Below, piece after piece: positions 34,797-42,938 of a stretch of DNA of 64,000 nucleotides. Source of the stretch: JBMHDW01 sp049889175 (GTDB lineage Bacteria > Pseudomonadota > Gammaproteobacteria > Comchoanobacterales > Comchoanobacteraceae). The number at the start of each line of letters is the position of its first letter. Position 1 is the stretch's first letter. The translations under genes were made by a program, and so were the position numbers. The stretch is from NCBI GenBank assembly GCA_049889175.1, contig JBMHDW010000001.1, forward strand, positions 124,001 through 188,000, given 5' to 3'. The notes under the pieces are model-generated. The model did not search any database. It worked only from the letters and a program-made list of their open reading frames with translations, and had not been told where the DNA came from.

Positions 34797-35382
34797 ATGC
34801 GTTACACATTTATCTTTACTCTAATCCTTTCATCTTTATTTTTTTCAGCACTATATGCTGACAAAGAACCTGGCTGGGTGGTTAACCAGAATGCCATTAT
34901 AAAAAAAGTTGAAGACTGGTCCAATCAACAAAGTCAGCCAAAATGGCAAGCACCACCTTTTCAGAAAGCAAAAAAAAAAAAAAAAAATAACCAATAAACA
35001 GTGGTGTCATGCCAGCGACATCAAGATTAATCATGTTAATTTTGAAGCGCTTGGCATGATGCAAGATCTAGATCAATTTGCCATCACCAATACAGGACCT
35101 CATAGTTGCTGGATTAAATCACCTATTGTTCTTGAAGTCATGACCAAACATAAAACATTTCACGTGAAACATATTCTAACAGATGACGTTAATCTTTTAC
35201 CCAAATCACAACAAACATTATCTCTAGAAATTAGAGGGACTGGCAATGTCTTTGATGGTCAATATGGACGCTTATTACCTCCTGTAAAAGCATTGAAGTT
35301 AAAGATAAACAATCATGAATATCCTATTCAGAAAACAGGATATGATGCTAAATTAACACTCAATCTCTCAACAACAATTTAA
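34797..35382 (+). pseudogene. Secreted protein gene interrupted by an 18-A run (frameshift or slippage)
   Basis: The 5' part (34797-34997) encodes a signal peptide (MRYTFIFTLILSSLFFSALYA) and about 40 polar residues ending in a Lys run, then a stop. The 3' part continues in the next frame (TNKQWCHASDIKINHVNFEA and on to LTLNLSTTI at 35382). Removing one A, or adding two, joins them into one protein of about 194 residues. Both halves look coding, so the gene is either a frameshift mutant, a phase-variable gene, or expressed by polymerase slippage on the A run. The product is not recognised. Confidence 0.7.
34970..34987 (+). repeat. Homopolymer of 18 A within a coding region
   Basis: Eighteen consecutive A at the junction between the two reading frames of the secreted-protein gene. 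Runs of this length are unstable in replication and transcription. Confidence 0.9.
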
Positions 35383-35436
35383 CAACTAGATTACCTAATG
35401 GTTGCATATCAATGCTAACTTGGGTAATGTCTTCGC

Positions 35437-36150
35437 ATGCCTAGAAAAATGCTAAAAACAATTAATCCTCGACAATTATTACCTCGGGGTTTGCCCACCT
35501 TTTTTATGCTGAACCCAATATCGCAGAGATCTCTACGATTCATATATTGTTTAAGTTTGGTTCTTCACTTGCTATGTGGTGGACAGATGCTGTATCACAC
35601 AATATTACAGCCACTTTTTGCAATGGCTCTTTGCTTACATTACCAATGGCAAAGCTCATTAACATTTATAATGTATGCCCCGTTCCATTGGCTTTGGTAT
35701 ATTAATACCGTTTTTGTCAGCACACTTGATACTTTTGCTGCAATGTTATGGCTGCCATGTACGACAAAAAACAACTCATGCTCATCAATAATGATAACCT
35801 ATTGTGTTCTTATTAATAATTACCTTGGCACCTTACTGACAGAACAAGAGTATATTATCCATTCTGAAATCAATAACCGCCAATCCAATAAAGATATGGC
35901 ATCACTCCTTAAACCATTCCAGTGGAAATCCGTCTTAAGAAAAACATTTTTCTTAGTTCAGGATCTATGGCCCCCCTATTATAGCTTCCATTTTTTATCA
36001 TATATTTTTCAGAACTCTTTCACAAAAAATATTGAGCCAAGCATATCTGTTAAATCTGATGAGTTCTTATCTAATGGAACCTATTTATGCTTAGCTAATC
36101 CAGCTGAACATCCTAACTATCCAGTAGAAACAAATCATCATTTAATTTAA
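35437..36150 (+). CDS. Orphan membrane protein
   Basis: 237 residues, not recognised. Residues about 28-110 are hydrophobic with three or more helices (RFIYCLSLVLHLLCGG, FAMALCLHYQW, FHWLWYINTVFVS), then a polar region and a final polar tail. No signature was found. It lies 54 bases after the split gene and converges on dedA, with 9 bases between stops. It has Met codons at 35437 and nearby; no clear ribosome site. Confidence 0.55.
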   Translation: MPRKMLKTINPRQLLPRGLPTFFMLNPISQRSLRFIYCLSLVLHLLCGGQMLYHTILQPLFAMALCLHYQWQSSLTFIMYAPFHWLWYINTVFVSTLDTFAAMLWLPCTTKNNSCSSIMITYCVLINNYLGTLLTEQEYIIHSEINNRQSNKDMASLLKPFQWKSVLRKTFFLVQDLWPPYYSFHFLSYIFQNSFTKNIEPSISVKSDEFLSNGTYLCLANPAEHPNYPVETNHHLI

Positions 36151-36159
36151 AACCATAAT

Positions 36160-36804
36160 TCAAGCCGTTTCCCTTGACAAAAACCGCTTGAATACAGTGA
36201 CTGCTGTTACCAATAATGGTATCAAAGATACCAGTATAACGCCTAAAATAAACCAGTGCATATGATCATGAACCCATGTTACTTGCCCCATCAGAAAAGG
36301 AATCACCATCAATAAACCCACCCACAAACAGGCGCCAAGGATATTTAAGCGAATAAAAACACCTTCCTTAATTCCAGTTACCCCGCAGAAAAAAGGCATA
36401 TAAGTACGAACTATCGGCGTAAATCGACCAACCATGAGCAACCAAATGCCTTGTTTATTAAATACATCTTTAACTAATTCTAACCTCTGTTCATGACGAC
36501 TCATCCAACTAAAACGCTTTGATATAAACCATTGATTAAATCTTTTTGCAATCCAAAAATTCAGCTGATAGCCCAATATTGTCACCATCAAAACACCCAA
36601 TGCCGCCATCAGAATCCCTTGATGATACCGCGCCAGAAGAAAAGCAACCATCACTAATAATGAGTCACCAGGTAAAAATGGCGTAAAAATGCATGCAGAC
36701 TCAAAAAACACAATAACCATCACCATCAACAGCAACCATGTACTGCCTTGACCAACCATAAAATTAGTTAAAAATGTTTGCCAATCGAAAGAAAAAATAG
36801 ACAT
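36160..36804 (-). CDS. DedA-family membrane protein
   Basis: 214 residues, four or more membrane helices. The DedA (VTT/SNARE-associated) signature is present: FESACIFTPFLPGDSLLVMVAF near residue 30, then the conserved MVGRFTPIVRTYMPFFCGV with the two Arg near 120. DedA proteins flip polyprenyl or phospholipid carriers and support proton-motive force in other bacteria. It stands alone between two plus-strand genes. Confidence 0.9.
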   Translation of the reverse strand: MSIFSFDWQTFLTNFMVGQGSTWLLLMVMVIVFFESACIFTPFLPGDSLLVMVAFLLARYHQGILMAALGVLMVTILGYQLNFWIAKRFNQWFISKRFSWMSRHEQRLELVKDVFNKQGIWLLMVGRFTPIVRTYMPFFCGVTGIKEGVFIRLNILGACLWVGLLMVIPFLMGQVTWVHDHMHWFILGVILVSLIPLLVTAVTVFKRFLSRETA

Positions 36805-36864
36805 TTGAAAAAATCTTTTTAATTCGCTAAAGTAATGGCTTAATACTAATGGAAAAGCATCATT

Positions 36865-37221
36865 ATGTCTAGAGCCTTGGTTGTTGATGACGATATTATT
36901 GCGCGGTCAATCTGTCAGTACATTTTAACTCGAAATGGTTATCAAGTTGATTTAGCTGATAACTCTGAAAAAGCGTTAAGCTTGTCTTCACAACATGACT
37001 ATCAACTCATTGTTATGGATATCGGCCTCCCAGACGCTTGTGGTTTAAATACTGCAAAAAAAATCAAGCAACAAAAACATCATTCTCCTTTCATTTTTGC
37101 TATTACAGCTCATCTTGGTGAACACTGCCTTGAAACACATAGCTCAGAAGTTGATCTTATAGAGAATAAGCCGTTCACACAGCAATCTGTTGATCAATTA
37201 AACAAAGTAATCACTCAATAA
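36865..37221 (+). CDS. Stand-alone response-regulator receiver domain
   Basis: 118 residues, a full CheY-like fold and nothing else. The acidic cluster VVDDDII (about residues 7-9), phospho-acceptor Asp in IVMDIGLPD (about 52), Thr in ITAH and the conserved Lys in NKPF are all present. With no output domain it must act through protein contact, for example in a phosphorelay or on the lone LuxR-type HTH protein at 34457. No histidine kinase is in the window. Confidence 0.9.
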   Translation: MSRALVVDDDIIARSICQYILTRNGYQVDLADNSEKALSLSSQHDYQLIVMDIGLPDACGLNTAKKIKQQKHHSPFIFAITAHLGEHCLETHSSEVDLIENKPFTQQSVDQLNKVITQ

Positions 37222-37245
37222 AAAAAAAGGCGCCGAAGCGCCCTA
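37220..37245 (-). terminator. Rho-independent terminator downstream of waaA
   Basis: On the minus strand, GGGCGCTTCGGCGCC folds as a five-pair GC stem with a TTCG tetraloop, followed directly by at least nine T. It lies 117 bases past the waaA stop. The same stem could stop plus-strand transcription of the receiver gene, though its trailing sequence there is not T-rich. Confidence 0.85.
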
Positions 37246-37361
37246 TCTTATTGTTACATATGTTCATTAGGAGACCAACATGAAGTAAGCCTAAGCTTTA
37301 ATCATCTTTGGTTATGTATAAGGTATCATAGCAACATTAAGCTTAAGTTAAGAGATGCAAA

Positions 37362-38585
37362 CTATGTAAGCATTTTCTCAAAACCTATTCCTAACTGATT
37401 AACTTTATCATTGTTTTTATCAAGATAATCCACAAAACTTGACGCTTTTGTTTTAAAATAATCACAGTGATTCAATATCTTATGCAACCATAAATCTAAA
37501 AAACCACATCGAACAGGCCAAACCAAACCCGCATTTACTAAGTCAGTATATATTGCCTGAAAATTATGTACACTATGACCAACAATAACGGGGGCATTTG
37601 ACCAAGCTGTCTCAATAGGGTTATGCCCACCAATAGACACATAACTCCCCCCCATAATAATTACATCAGCAAGATCAAACCACGTCCCTAACTGACCTAA
37701 TGCAGCAACCAAACCAATACCATTGAATGCGTTAATTGAATCATCAATTATAAATGAGCCCGCGAGGTCACTCTTAAGCTTTGATGCGCGATGTGGGTGC
37801 CTGGGTATCACGACCAAATGAATAGATTGTAAACATGTTGGTAATGATTGCACAATTAACTGCTCTTCTCCCGGATGCGTACTAGCAACCACCACTATTG
37901 GTTTAGTTTTTATGGATAATATTTTCCGCCTTAAGTCATCAAGAATGACTGGACGTCGCTGCCCCCACTTTAAACTGACATAATCATCATTAAGAACAGT
38001 AAAACCTAACTTTTTGAAGTAAAATGCTGACTGATCACTCTCTGGGAATACGCCAGATACACAAGATGATATCTGCCTTATCAATCCACCAAATCTTTGA
38101 TAACGTGAAAAAGTCCTATTCGATAATCGTGCATTAATGACCCAGATTGGAATCTGATTCATCTTGGCTTGAAAGCAAGCCTCAGGCCAAAGCTCACTTT
38201 CAACCAAAACCAAATGCTTCATAGCCACTCGCTTGAACCATGATTTGACAATCCAAGAATGATCAAGAGGCCAATAGGCATGATCATCCCGCATCTTATT
38301 GGCTGCTAGAATTACAGACCGCCCGGTTGGTGTTGAAGTGCAAAATAATACCTTTGTTTTTTTTGACAAATAAGAACGTAACCACAGCGCTATTTTTGCC
38401 TCACCAACTGATGCTGCGTGAATAACAATATCATACGAACCGTATTTAACTAACCCCAAACGCTGTAATAAACCAGATCTATAAGCTGCTTGACTAAAAG
38501 ATTTGATTAGATATCGGCACACTACTACAGGCCACAAGAACCACCAAAGTAATCGGTACCACCAAAATGGTTTAAGCTTAGCCAT
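37362..38585 (-). CDS. waaA: 3-deoxy-D-manno-octulosonic acid (Kdo) transferase
   Basis: 407 residues. It adds Kdo to lipid IVA in LPS core synthesis. An N-terminal membrane anchor is followed by the catalytic IHAASVGEAKIALWLRSYL (Glu of SVGE), VLFCTSTPTGRSV, LVESELWPEACFQAK and, in the C-terminal GT-B half, VVASTHPGEEQLI and GGHNPIETAWSNAPVIVGHS, which binds CMP-Kdo. Its stop is followed by a strong terminator. It overlaps the upstream hydrolase by 8 bases. Confidence 0.94.
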   Translation of the reverse strand: MAKLKPFWWYRLLWWFLWPVVVCRYLIKSFSQAAYRSGLLQRLGLVKYGSYDIVIHAASVGEAKIALWLRSYLSKKTKVLFCTSTPTGRSVILAANKMRDDHAYWPLDHSWIVKSWFKRVAMKHLVLVESELWPEACFQAKMNQIPIWVINARLSNRTFSRYQRFGGLIRQISSCVSGVFPESDQSAFYFKKLGFTVLNDDYVSLKWGQRRPVILDDLRRKILSIKTKPIVVVASTHPGEEQLIVQSLPTCLQSIHLVVIPRHPHRASKLKSDLAGSFIIDDSINAFNGIGLVAALGQLGTWFDLADVIIMGGSYVSIGGHNPIETAWSNAPVIVGHSVHNFQAIYTDLVNAGLVWPVRCGFLDLWLHKILNHCDYFKTKASSFVDYLDKNNDKVNQLGIGFEKMLT

Positions 38586-39159
38586 TAATCGCTACCACCC
38601 ACTTTTTGACATCTAACAACCGCTGATGAAAAAAATGCCCACAACCAGAAAGCAATGTCAGTGGAATGTGATAAGATTGAGCATATTGAACTGTGGCTTC
38701 TGGACTCACCACATCATCAAGAGTACCTTGAATCATATATGTTGACACTTTTGGCGCTTGATAAGCATACTTTTCAATCGGTGGTGCAATCAATAAGCAT
38801 CGCCTAATAGAAGCGTTTTGACATTGGTTAACCACCCATGAACCAAATGAAAAACCTACAAGATCTACCGCCCCTTTAAATGACTTCATAATCCAACTTA
38901 ATAGAGCCTGAGTATCTGCAATATCATCGTTGATATTTTGGTGACCAGCATCTTTAACTGCTCGAAAATTGAATGTCACTGCATTAACACCTAGCTCTTG
39001 ATATGCTTTTGCCACACTTACAACAACCTTATTCATCATCGTTCCTTGTTGCCTTGGATCTGGATGACAAATTAAGACAACATCCTCGCCATCTGCAGGA
39101 TAATGCAGAAGATCTAAAAGATAATCTGGCGTTTTAAATGTTGATGCCTGTGGTTTCAT
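38578..39159 (-). CDS. Alpha/beta hydrolase of the COG2945 type
   Basis: 193 residues. Nucleophile elbow GFSFGSWV with Ser near residue 100, opening VVLICHPDPRQQGTMMNKVV, Asp in QGTLDDVVSP and His in GCGHFFHQRL complete the triad. Such small hydrolases are common next to envelope genes; the substrate is unknown. The ATG at 39159 overlaps the rubredoxin stop by one base (TGATG) and has GAGG upstream, so it is coupled to rubredoxin. Confidence 0.85.
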   Translation of the reverse strand: MKPQASTFKTPDYLLDLLHYPADGEDVVLICHPDPRQQGTMMNKVVVSVAKAYQELGVNAVTFNFRAVKDAGHQNINDDIADTQALLSWIMKSFKGAVDLVGFSFGSWVVNQCQNASIRRCLLIAPPIEKYAYQAPKVSTYMIQGTLDDVVSPEATVQYAQSYHIPLTLLSGCGHFFHQRLLDVKKWVVAING

Positions 39160-39323
39160 CAAACCTCAATCATATCAAAATCTATTTTAGTAGCACCACA
39201 ATCAGGGCAAACCCAGTCATCAGGCACATCATTCCAGAGTGTTCCAGGCGCAAGTCCCTCTCCTGGGGCACCTTTCTCCTCATCATAAATCCAACCACAA
39301 ATTAAACACATATATTTTTTCAT
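39159..39323 (-). CDS. Rubredoxin
   Basis: 54 residues, the canonical length. Fe is bound by CLICGWIYDEEKG and CPDCGATK. AGGAG lies four bases before the ATG at 39323, which is preferred over an upstream in-frame ATG at 39341. It carries electrons to oxidases or detoxifying enzymes; no partner is adjacent. It is coupled to the hydrolase downstream and divergent from hemL. Confidence 0.95.
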   Translation of the reverse strand: MKKYMCLICGWIYDEEKGAPGEGLAPGTLWNDVPDDWVCPDCGATKIDFDMIEV

Positions 39324-39396
39324 ACAAACTCCTATCGACATAAGTTTATCACATTATATACTGGACTCAAGATGATCATTGGATTATATTATCGAT

Positions 39397-40695
39397 ATGA
39401 AAACACTAGATAATCAATCATCAACATTATTTAATGAAGCAAAAAAACTAATACCAGGTGGCGTTAACTCTCCCGTGCGCTCGTTTCAAAGCGTCTCCGG
39501 AACCCCTCTCTTTATCAAACAAGCACAAGGTGCTACCCTATGGACAGAGGACAATCAAAAATTTATTGATTTTGTCGGTTCATTTGGACCTGCTATCTTA
39601 GGCCATGCTCACCCAAATGTCCTTTCCGCAATCCACCAAGCAAGCTTAAAAGGCTTGAGCTTTGGCGCCCCTCACCGTGGTGAAATTAATATTGTCAATA
39701 TTATTCAAAGATTCATGCCCCATTTAGAAAATATTCGCTTTGTTAACTCAGGTACCGAAGCATGTATGACCGCTGTTCGTCTTGCACGCGGCGTTACCAA
39801 CAAACAAAAAATCATAAAATTTAAAGGTGGCTACCATGGTCATGTCGATGCCTTGTTGGTAGAGTCAGGCTCAGGAACACTGCAGCATGGCACGCCAACC
39901 TCTCCTGGCATTCCTACCGATACCACCAAAGACACTTTGGTATGTCGCTATAATGACCTCCAAGATGTTGCCGACATGATTGCATTACACCCACATGATA
40001 TCGCGGCCATTATGGTGGAGCCAGTTGCTGGCAACATGAACTTTATACCACCCAAACCCGAATTCTTATCTGGCCTTAGAGAACTGTGTAATCAACATCA
40101 AGCATTGTTAATTTTTGATGAAGTTATGACTGGATTTCGCATTCATCCTGGAGGAGCTAAAGCACTATTTGAGGTTACCCCCGACATCACAACATTAGGG
40201 AAAATCATTGGAGGAGGTCTTCCTGTTGGCGCCATAGGCGGCCCAAGAAGCATCATGAGCCAATTATCTCCTGAGGGTCCAATTTACCAAGCAGGAACTC
40301 TTTCTGGCAATCCAATAACACTCGCAAGTGGCATAGCTACACTCTCGATATTAGAACAGCAAGATCATGAGTATTTATCTAACTTATCTCATCAAATCAT
40401 CCATCAAATGAAACATATTGCTTCTCAACATGATCTGCCCTTCCAAGGTGCATATCTCGGGGGAATGCTTGGCTTTTTTTTCCAAGAAACCCTGCCAACA
40501 CACTATGATGCCATAGAGTCGAATCACGTAACAATATTCAAACAATTCCACCAACACATGCTTGAAAATGGCTGCTATTTTGCCCCATCTGCATTTGAGG
40601 TTTGCATGTTATCATTCGCTCATAATCAAGCTATGATCGACCATATGCTTCATGCTTTTGAAAATTTTTGTTTAAATTTTAACACAAAATCATAA
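39397..40695 (+). CDS. hemL: Glutamate-1-semialdehyde 2,1-aminomutase
   Basis: 432 residues. It converts glutamate-1-semialdehyde, the product of HemA, into 5-aminolevulinate. AKKLIPGGVNSPVRSFQ at the start, GYHGHVDALLVESGSG, IFDEVMTGFR and the PLP Lys in TTLGKIIGGGLPVGAIGG are conserved. The start at 39397 is preferred; 39379 is in frame. Confidence 0.95.
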   Translation: MKTLDNQSSTLFNEAKKLIPGGVNSPVRSFQSVSGTPLFIKQAQGATLWTEDNQKFIDFVGSFGPAILGHAHPNVLSAIHQASLKGLSFGAPHRGEINIVNIIQRFMPHLENIRFVNSGTEACMTAVRLARGVTNKQKIIKFKGGYHGHVDALLVESGSGTLQHGTPTSPGIPTDTTKDTLVCRYNDLQDVADMIALHPHDIAAIMVEPVAGNMNFIPPKPEFLSGLRELCNQHQALLIFDEVMTGFRIHPGGAKALFEVTPDITTLGKIIGGGLPVGAIGGPRSIMSQLSPEGPIYQAGTLSGNPITLASGIATLSILEQQDHEYLSNLSHQIIHQMKHIASQHDLPFQGAYLGGMLGFFFQETLPTHYDAIESNHVTIFKQFHQHMLENGCYFAPSAFEVCMLSFAHNQAMIDHMLHAFENFCLNFNTKS

Positions 40696-40728
40696 TATAT
40701 CCTATAATTCCTTCAACCGGAGGAATGA

Positions 40729-41568
40729 ATGCGATTTTTATCTTGGCTGACTCATTTTATCATATCTACGATAGATACTATTGCTGAATTTATGGAACAC
40801 TTTCTTGAATTTTTGCACCACATCGTGCGCAGCACAGCCTTTCATCTGGTTCACAGTGTTCTTGTGATCAAATGCGCTCTGGTTCTCACTGAAAGCTCAA
40901 GAAAAATGTATCAACTTCATAACAACAAAAAAACAAAAAGTTTATTTTCTAAAGCCATAAAGAGTATCTTATTATGCCTCTGTGTTGTTGGTGTTATCGC
41001 TGCAAGTATTACATTTTTTTCGGTTGGTACAGAAGTGGCTTTTGCTTTGCTTGCATTGAGTCAGTTTAGCCTGATGCTTTATCACTCGTTTAGGTATGGA
41101 AGATCAACCCAAAAGCTTGAAAACGCACAATCCAATGAAGAAAAAAACAAATATAAACTTAAATCTTCTGAACGCTTATCTCAATTAAAAAATGCCAGCA
41201 TGAGCACCATATTGTGCTCATTAATTGTCATTAGCTCTTTATTCTTTCCAATCATTACAACACCTCTACTGATTGGTGCTATGTGTATAAGTGCTTTTCA
41301 TATTGTAAAAATGGCACACCATTTCCATGAAAATCGGATGATGCTCTTAAGTGTTGAGCAACCAGATCAAGATATATTAGAAACGCTTCGAGATAATCTA
41401 GAAAATCTTCATGAGGTCACAGAATCTATGTCTCATAAATTGGAGGCTGACCACTCAGAACTTTATCAGCCACTCAACAACCGCCAGAAAGAACATCTAT
41501 TCAACAGTCAAAACGCCAATAAGGAGACTGATGATGAGGAAGAACATGAAACACTAGGAGGTCCCTGA
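40729..41568 (+). CDS. Orphan membrane protein 1 of a three-gene cluster
   Basis: 279 residues. It has two hydrophobic regions (about residues 80-120 and 160-190, each a likely helical hairpin), joined by a polar loop with SNEEKNKYKLKSS. The C-terminal 80 residues are acidic and predicted helical (QDILETLRDNLENLHEVTES), ending DDEEEHETLGG. Strong ribosome site GGAGG precedes the ATG. It overlaps the next gene by one base. It is not recognised. Confidence 0.75.
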   Translation: MRFLSWLTHFIISTIDTIAEFMEHFLEFLHHIVRSTAFHLVHSVLVIKCALVLTESSRKMYQLHNNKKTKSLFSKAIKSILLCLCVVGVIAASITFFSVGTEVAFALLALSQFSLMLYHSFRYGRSTQKLENAQSNEEKNKYKLKSSERLSQLKNASMSTILCSLIVISSLFFPIITTPLLIGAMCISAFHIVKMAHHFHENRMMLLSVEQPDQDILETLRDNLENLHEVTESMSHKLEADHSELYQPLNNRQKEHLFNSQNANKETDDEEEHETLGGP

Positions 41569-42152
41569 TGATTTTAAAAAACCACATAAAAACATTGATG
41601 ATTAGCATCTATCTCTATTTATCACAACTCATACAAAAGATAAGTTATTCACTACATTCCTGCGTTCATAAACTTGCAACAGAATTAACATGCAACAATA
41701 GAACCATCAAAAACATTGCCATTGGCTGGACAACATGGCGATCCTCTCCTCACAAAGCCTCTTATATTGAGAAGATGTTAAATATCAGCTCAACATACTT
41801 TTTTTACTTCATTTTTTTCATTATAACACTTCTTAGCCCTGTGACAGCAGTGGTATTTTTAGGTATTATGTCACTGTTAATGTTAATTTTTGGCATTACC
41901 GCTCATTTATACCAGCAGCACACAGATAGTTCTTTATTAATTCACGGCTCATTTGGCATGCTTTTTATCACAAGCATCATGCTGCTGTTTGTCTCTTTAG
42001 AGCCCATTGTATCAATCTGTATTGCCAGTGTTGTATTCTCGTGGTATCTTCAGTGTGTTATTAGCCATTATAATCCTAGGCTCAATCTACAACCCTCAAA
42101 CCCCAAGAAATCAATCAAAAAACAACATCAGAAAAATCTCAAACAGGCTTAA
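41568..42152 (+). CDS. Orphan membrane protein 2 of a three-gene cluster
   Basis: 194 residues. Its layout resembles the preceding gene: an amphipathic N-terminal region with His and Cys, two hydrophobic hairpins (about residues 80-110 and 125-160), and a basic C-terminal tail (NPKKSIKKQHQKN). The start overlaps the upstream stop (TGATG), so expression is coupled. The opposite charge of the two tails, acidic in the first protein and basic here, would fit an interacting pair; that is inference. Confidence 0.7.
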   Translation: MILKNHIKTLMISIYLYLSQLIQKISYSLHSCVHKLATELTCNNRTIKNIAIGWTTWRSSPHKASYIEKMLNISSTYFFYFIFFIITLLSPVTAVVFLGIMSLLMLIFGITAHLYQQHTDSSLLIHGSFGMLFITSIMLLFVSLEPIVSICIASVVFSWYLQCVISHYNPRLNLQPSNPKKSIKKQHQKNLKQA

Positions 42153-42213
42153 GACATAATTGACGCGTTTCAACAAAATATGATACCCTATGGTCAAGGT
42201 AAAGGAGATCATA

Positions 42214-42912
42214 ATGGCAGGAACATCAGCAAAAGCCCCCTCAAAAACCCAAGAACACTCTTTCGTAAAGCGATATTTTTGGCAAACATTTTGGCAATCA
42301 TTTGTTTTATCATCTTATTTCACCTCTTATCTTTTTAAAACTGCCAATCAACAACCTAAATTAATCATAGGGGATCAGCAAACAATCAATCAAGCTGTTA
42401 AAGTATCCGTCTTCGCTCATTTAGCGGTTATTGGCTTTAGAGCTATCTTCTTTGGACTGTGTGCCTTTGCGCCGCTACCTGACCCTATCGTTATTTTTAT
42501 GGCCATTGAGACCATCCTGCCAACAATGCTATACTTATTAAAAGCTTTTCATGAACTTCGAATGTTGATGGTTGTTTACACAGCTAAAAACCCTGGCCAA
42601 CAATGGGGTCGAGTAACTGAAGAGGGCTCTGTACTTGCTGCTTGGCATCTTGCAAGAACAGCACCAAATACAACTCAGCCACCAAGAGCCATTTTCTCGC
42701 TATCTGATGCACTAGTCAGTTTGATTATCTCTAATCAACACTCCGCTACCAAAGAAGCGAATATGGGCCGGCAAACAAATCACTTATCTGCGGATAAACT
42801 TAAAAATCAACCATCAGGTGCTGCTTTCGGTAAACCAGATGGTTCACTTAACGCCCAAAAACCAATAAATGATACTAACGCAGATATTAATCAACCTATC
42901 AATGTTCACTAA
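42214..42912 (+). CDS. Orphan membrane protein 3 of a three-gene cluster
   Basis: 232 residues. The start at 42214 has AAAGGAG upstream. Residues about 65-120 hold a hydrophobic hairpin (VFAHLAVIGFRAIFFGLCAF, then IFMAIETILPTMLYLL), followed by ELRMLMVVYTAKNPGQQWGR and a polar tail rich in Asn, Gln and Pro. It is not recognised. It is 26 bases upstream of gdhA, though with no evidence of a functional link. Confidence 0.72.
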   Translation: MAGTSAKAPSKTQEHSFVKRYFWQTFWQSFVLSSYFTSYLFKTANQQPKLIIGDQQTINQAVKVSVFAHLAVIGFRAIFFGLCAFAPLPDPIVIFMAIETILPTMLYLLKAFHELRMLMVVYTAKNPGQQWGRVTEEGSVLAAWHLARTAPNTTQPPRAIFSLSDALVSLIISNQHSATKEANMGRQTNHLSADKLKNQPSGAAFGKPDGSLNAQKPINDTNADINQPINVH

Positions 42913-42938
42913 ATAACTGTAACAACTTAAGGAAACTT

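Noticed and set aside
34797..34997. A separate 66-residue secreted peptide ending in the A run
   Set aside because: It stops right after the 18-A tract and the next frame continues with coding character, so one split gene is more likely than two genes.
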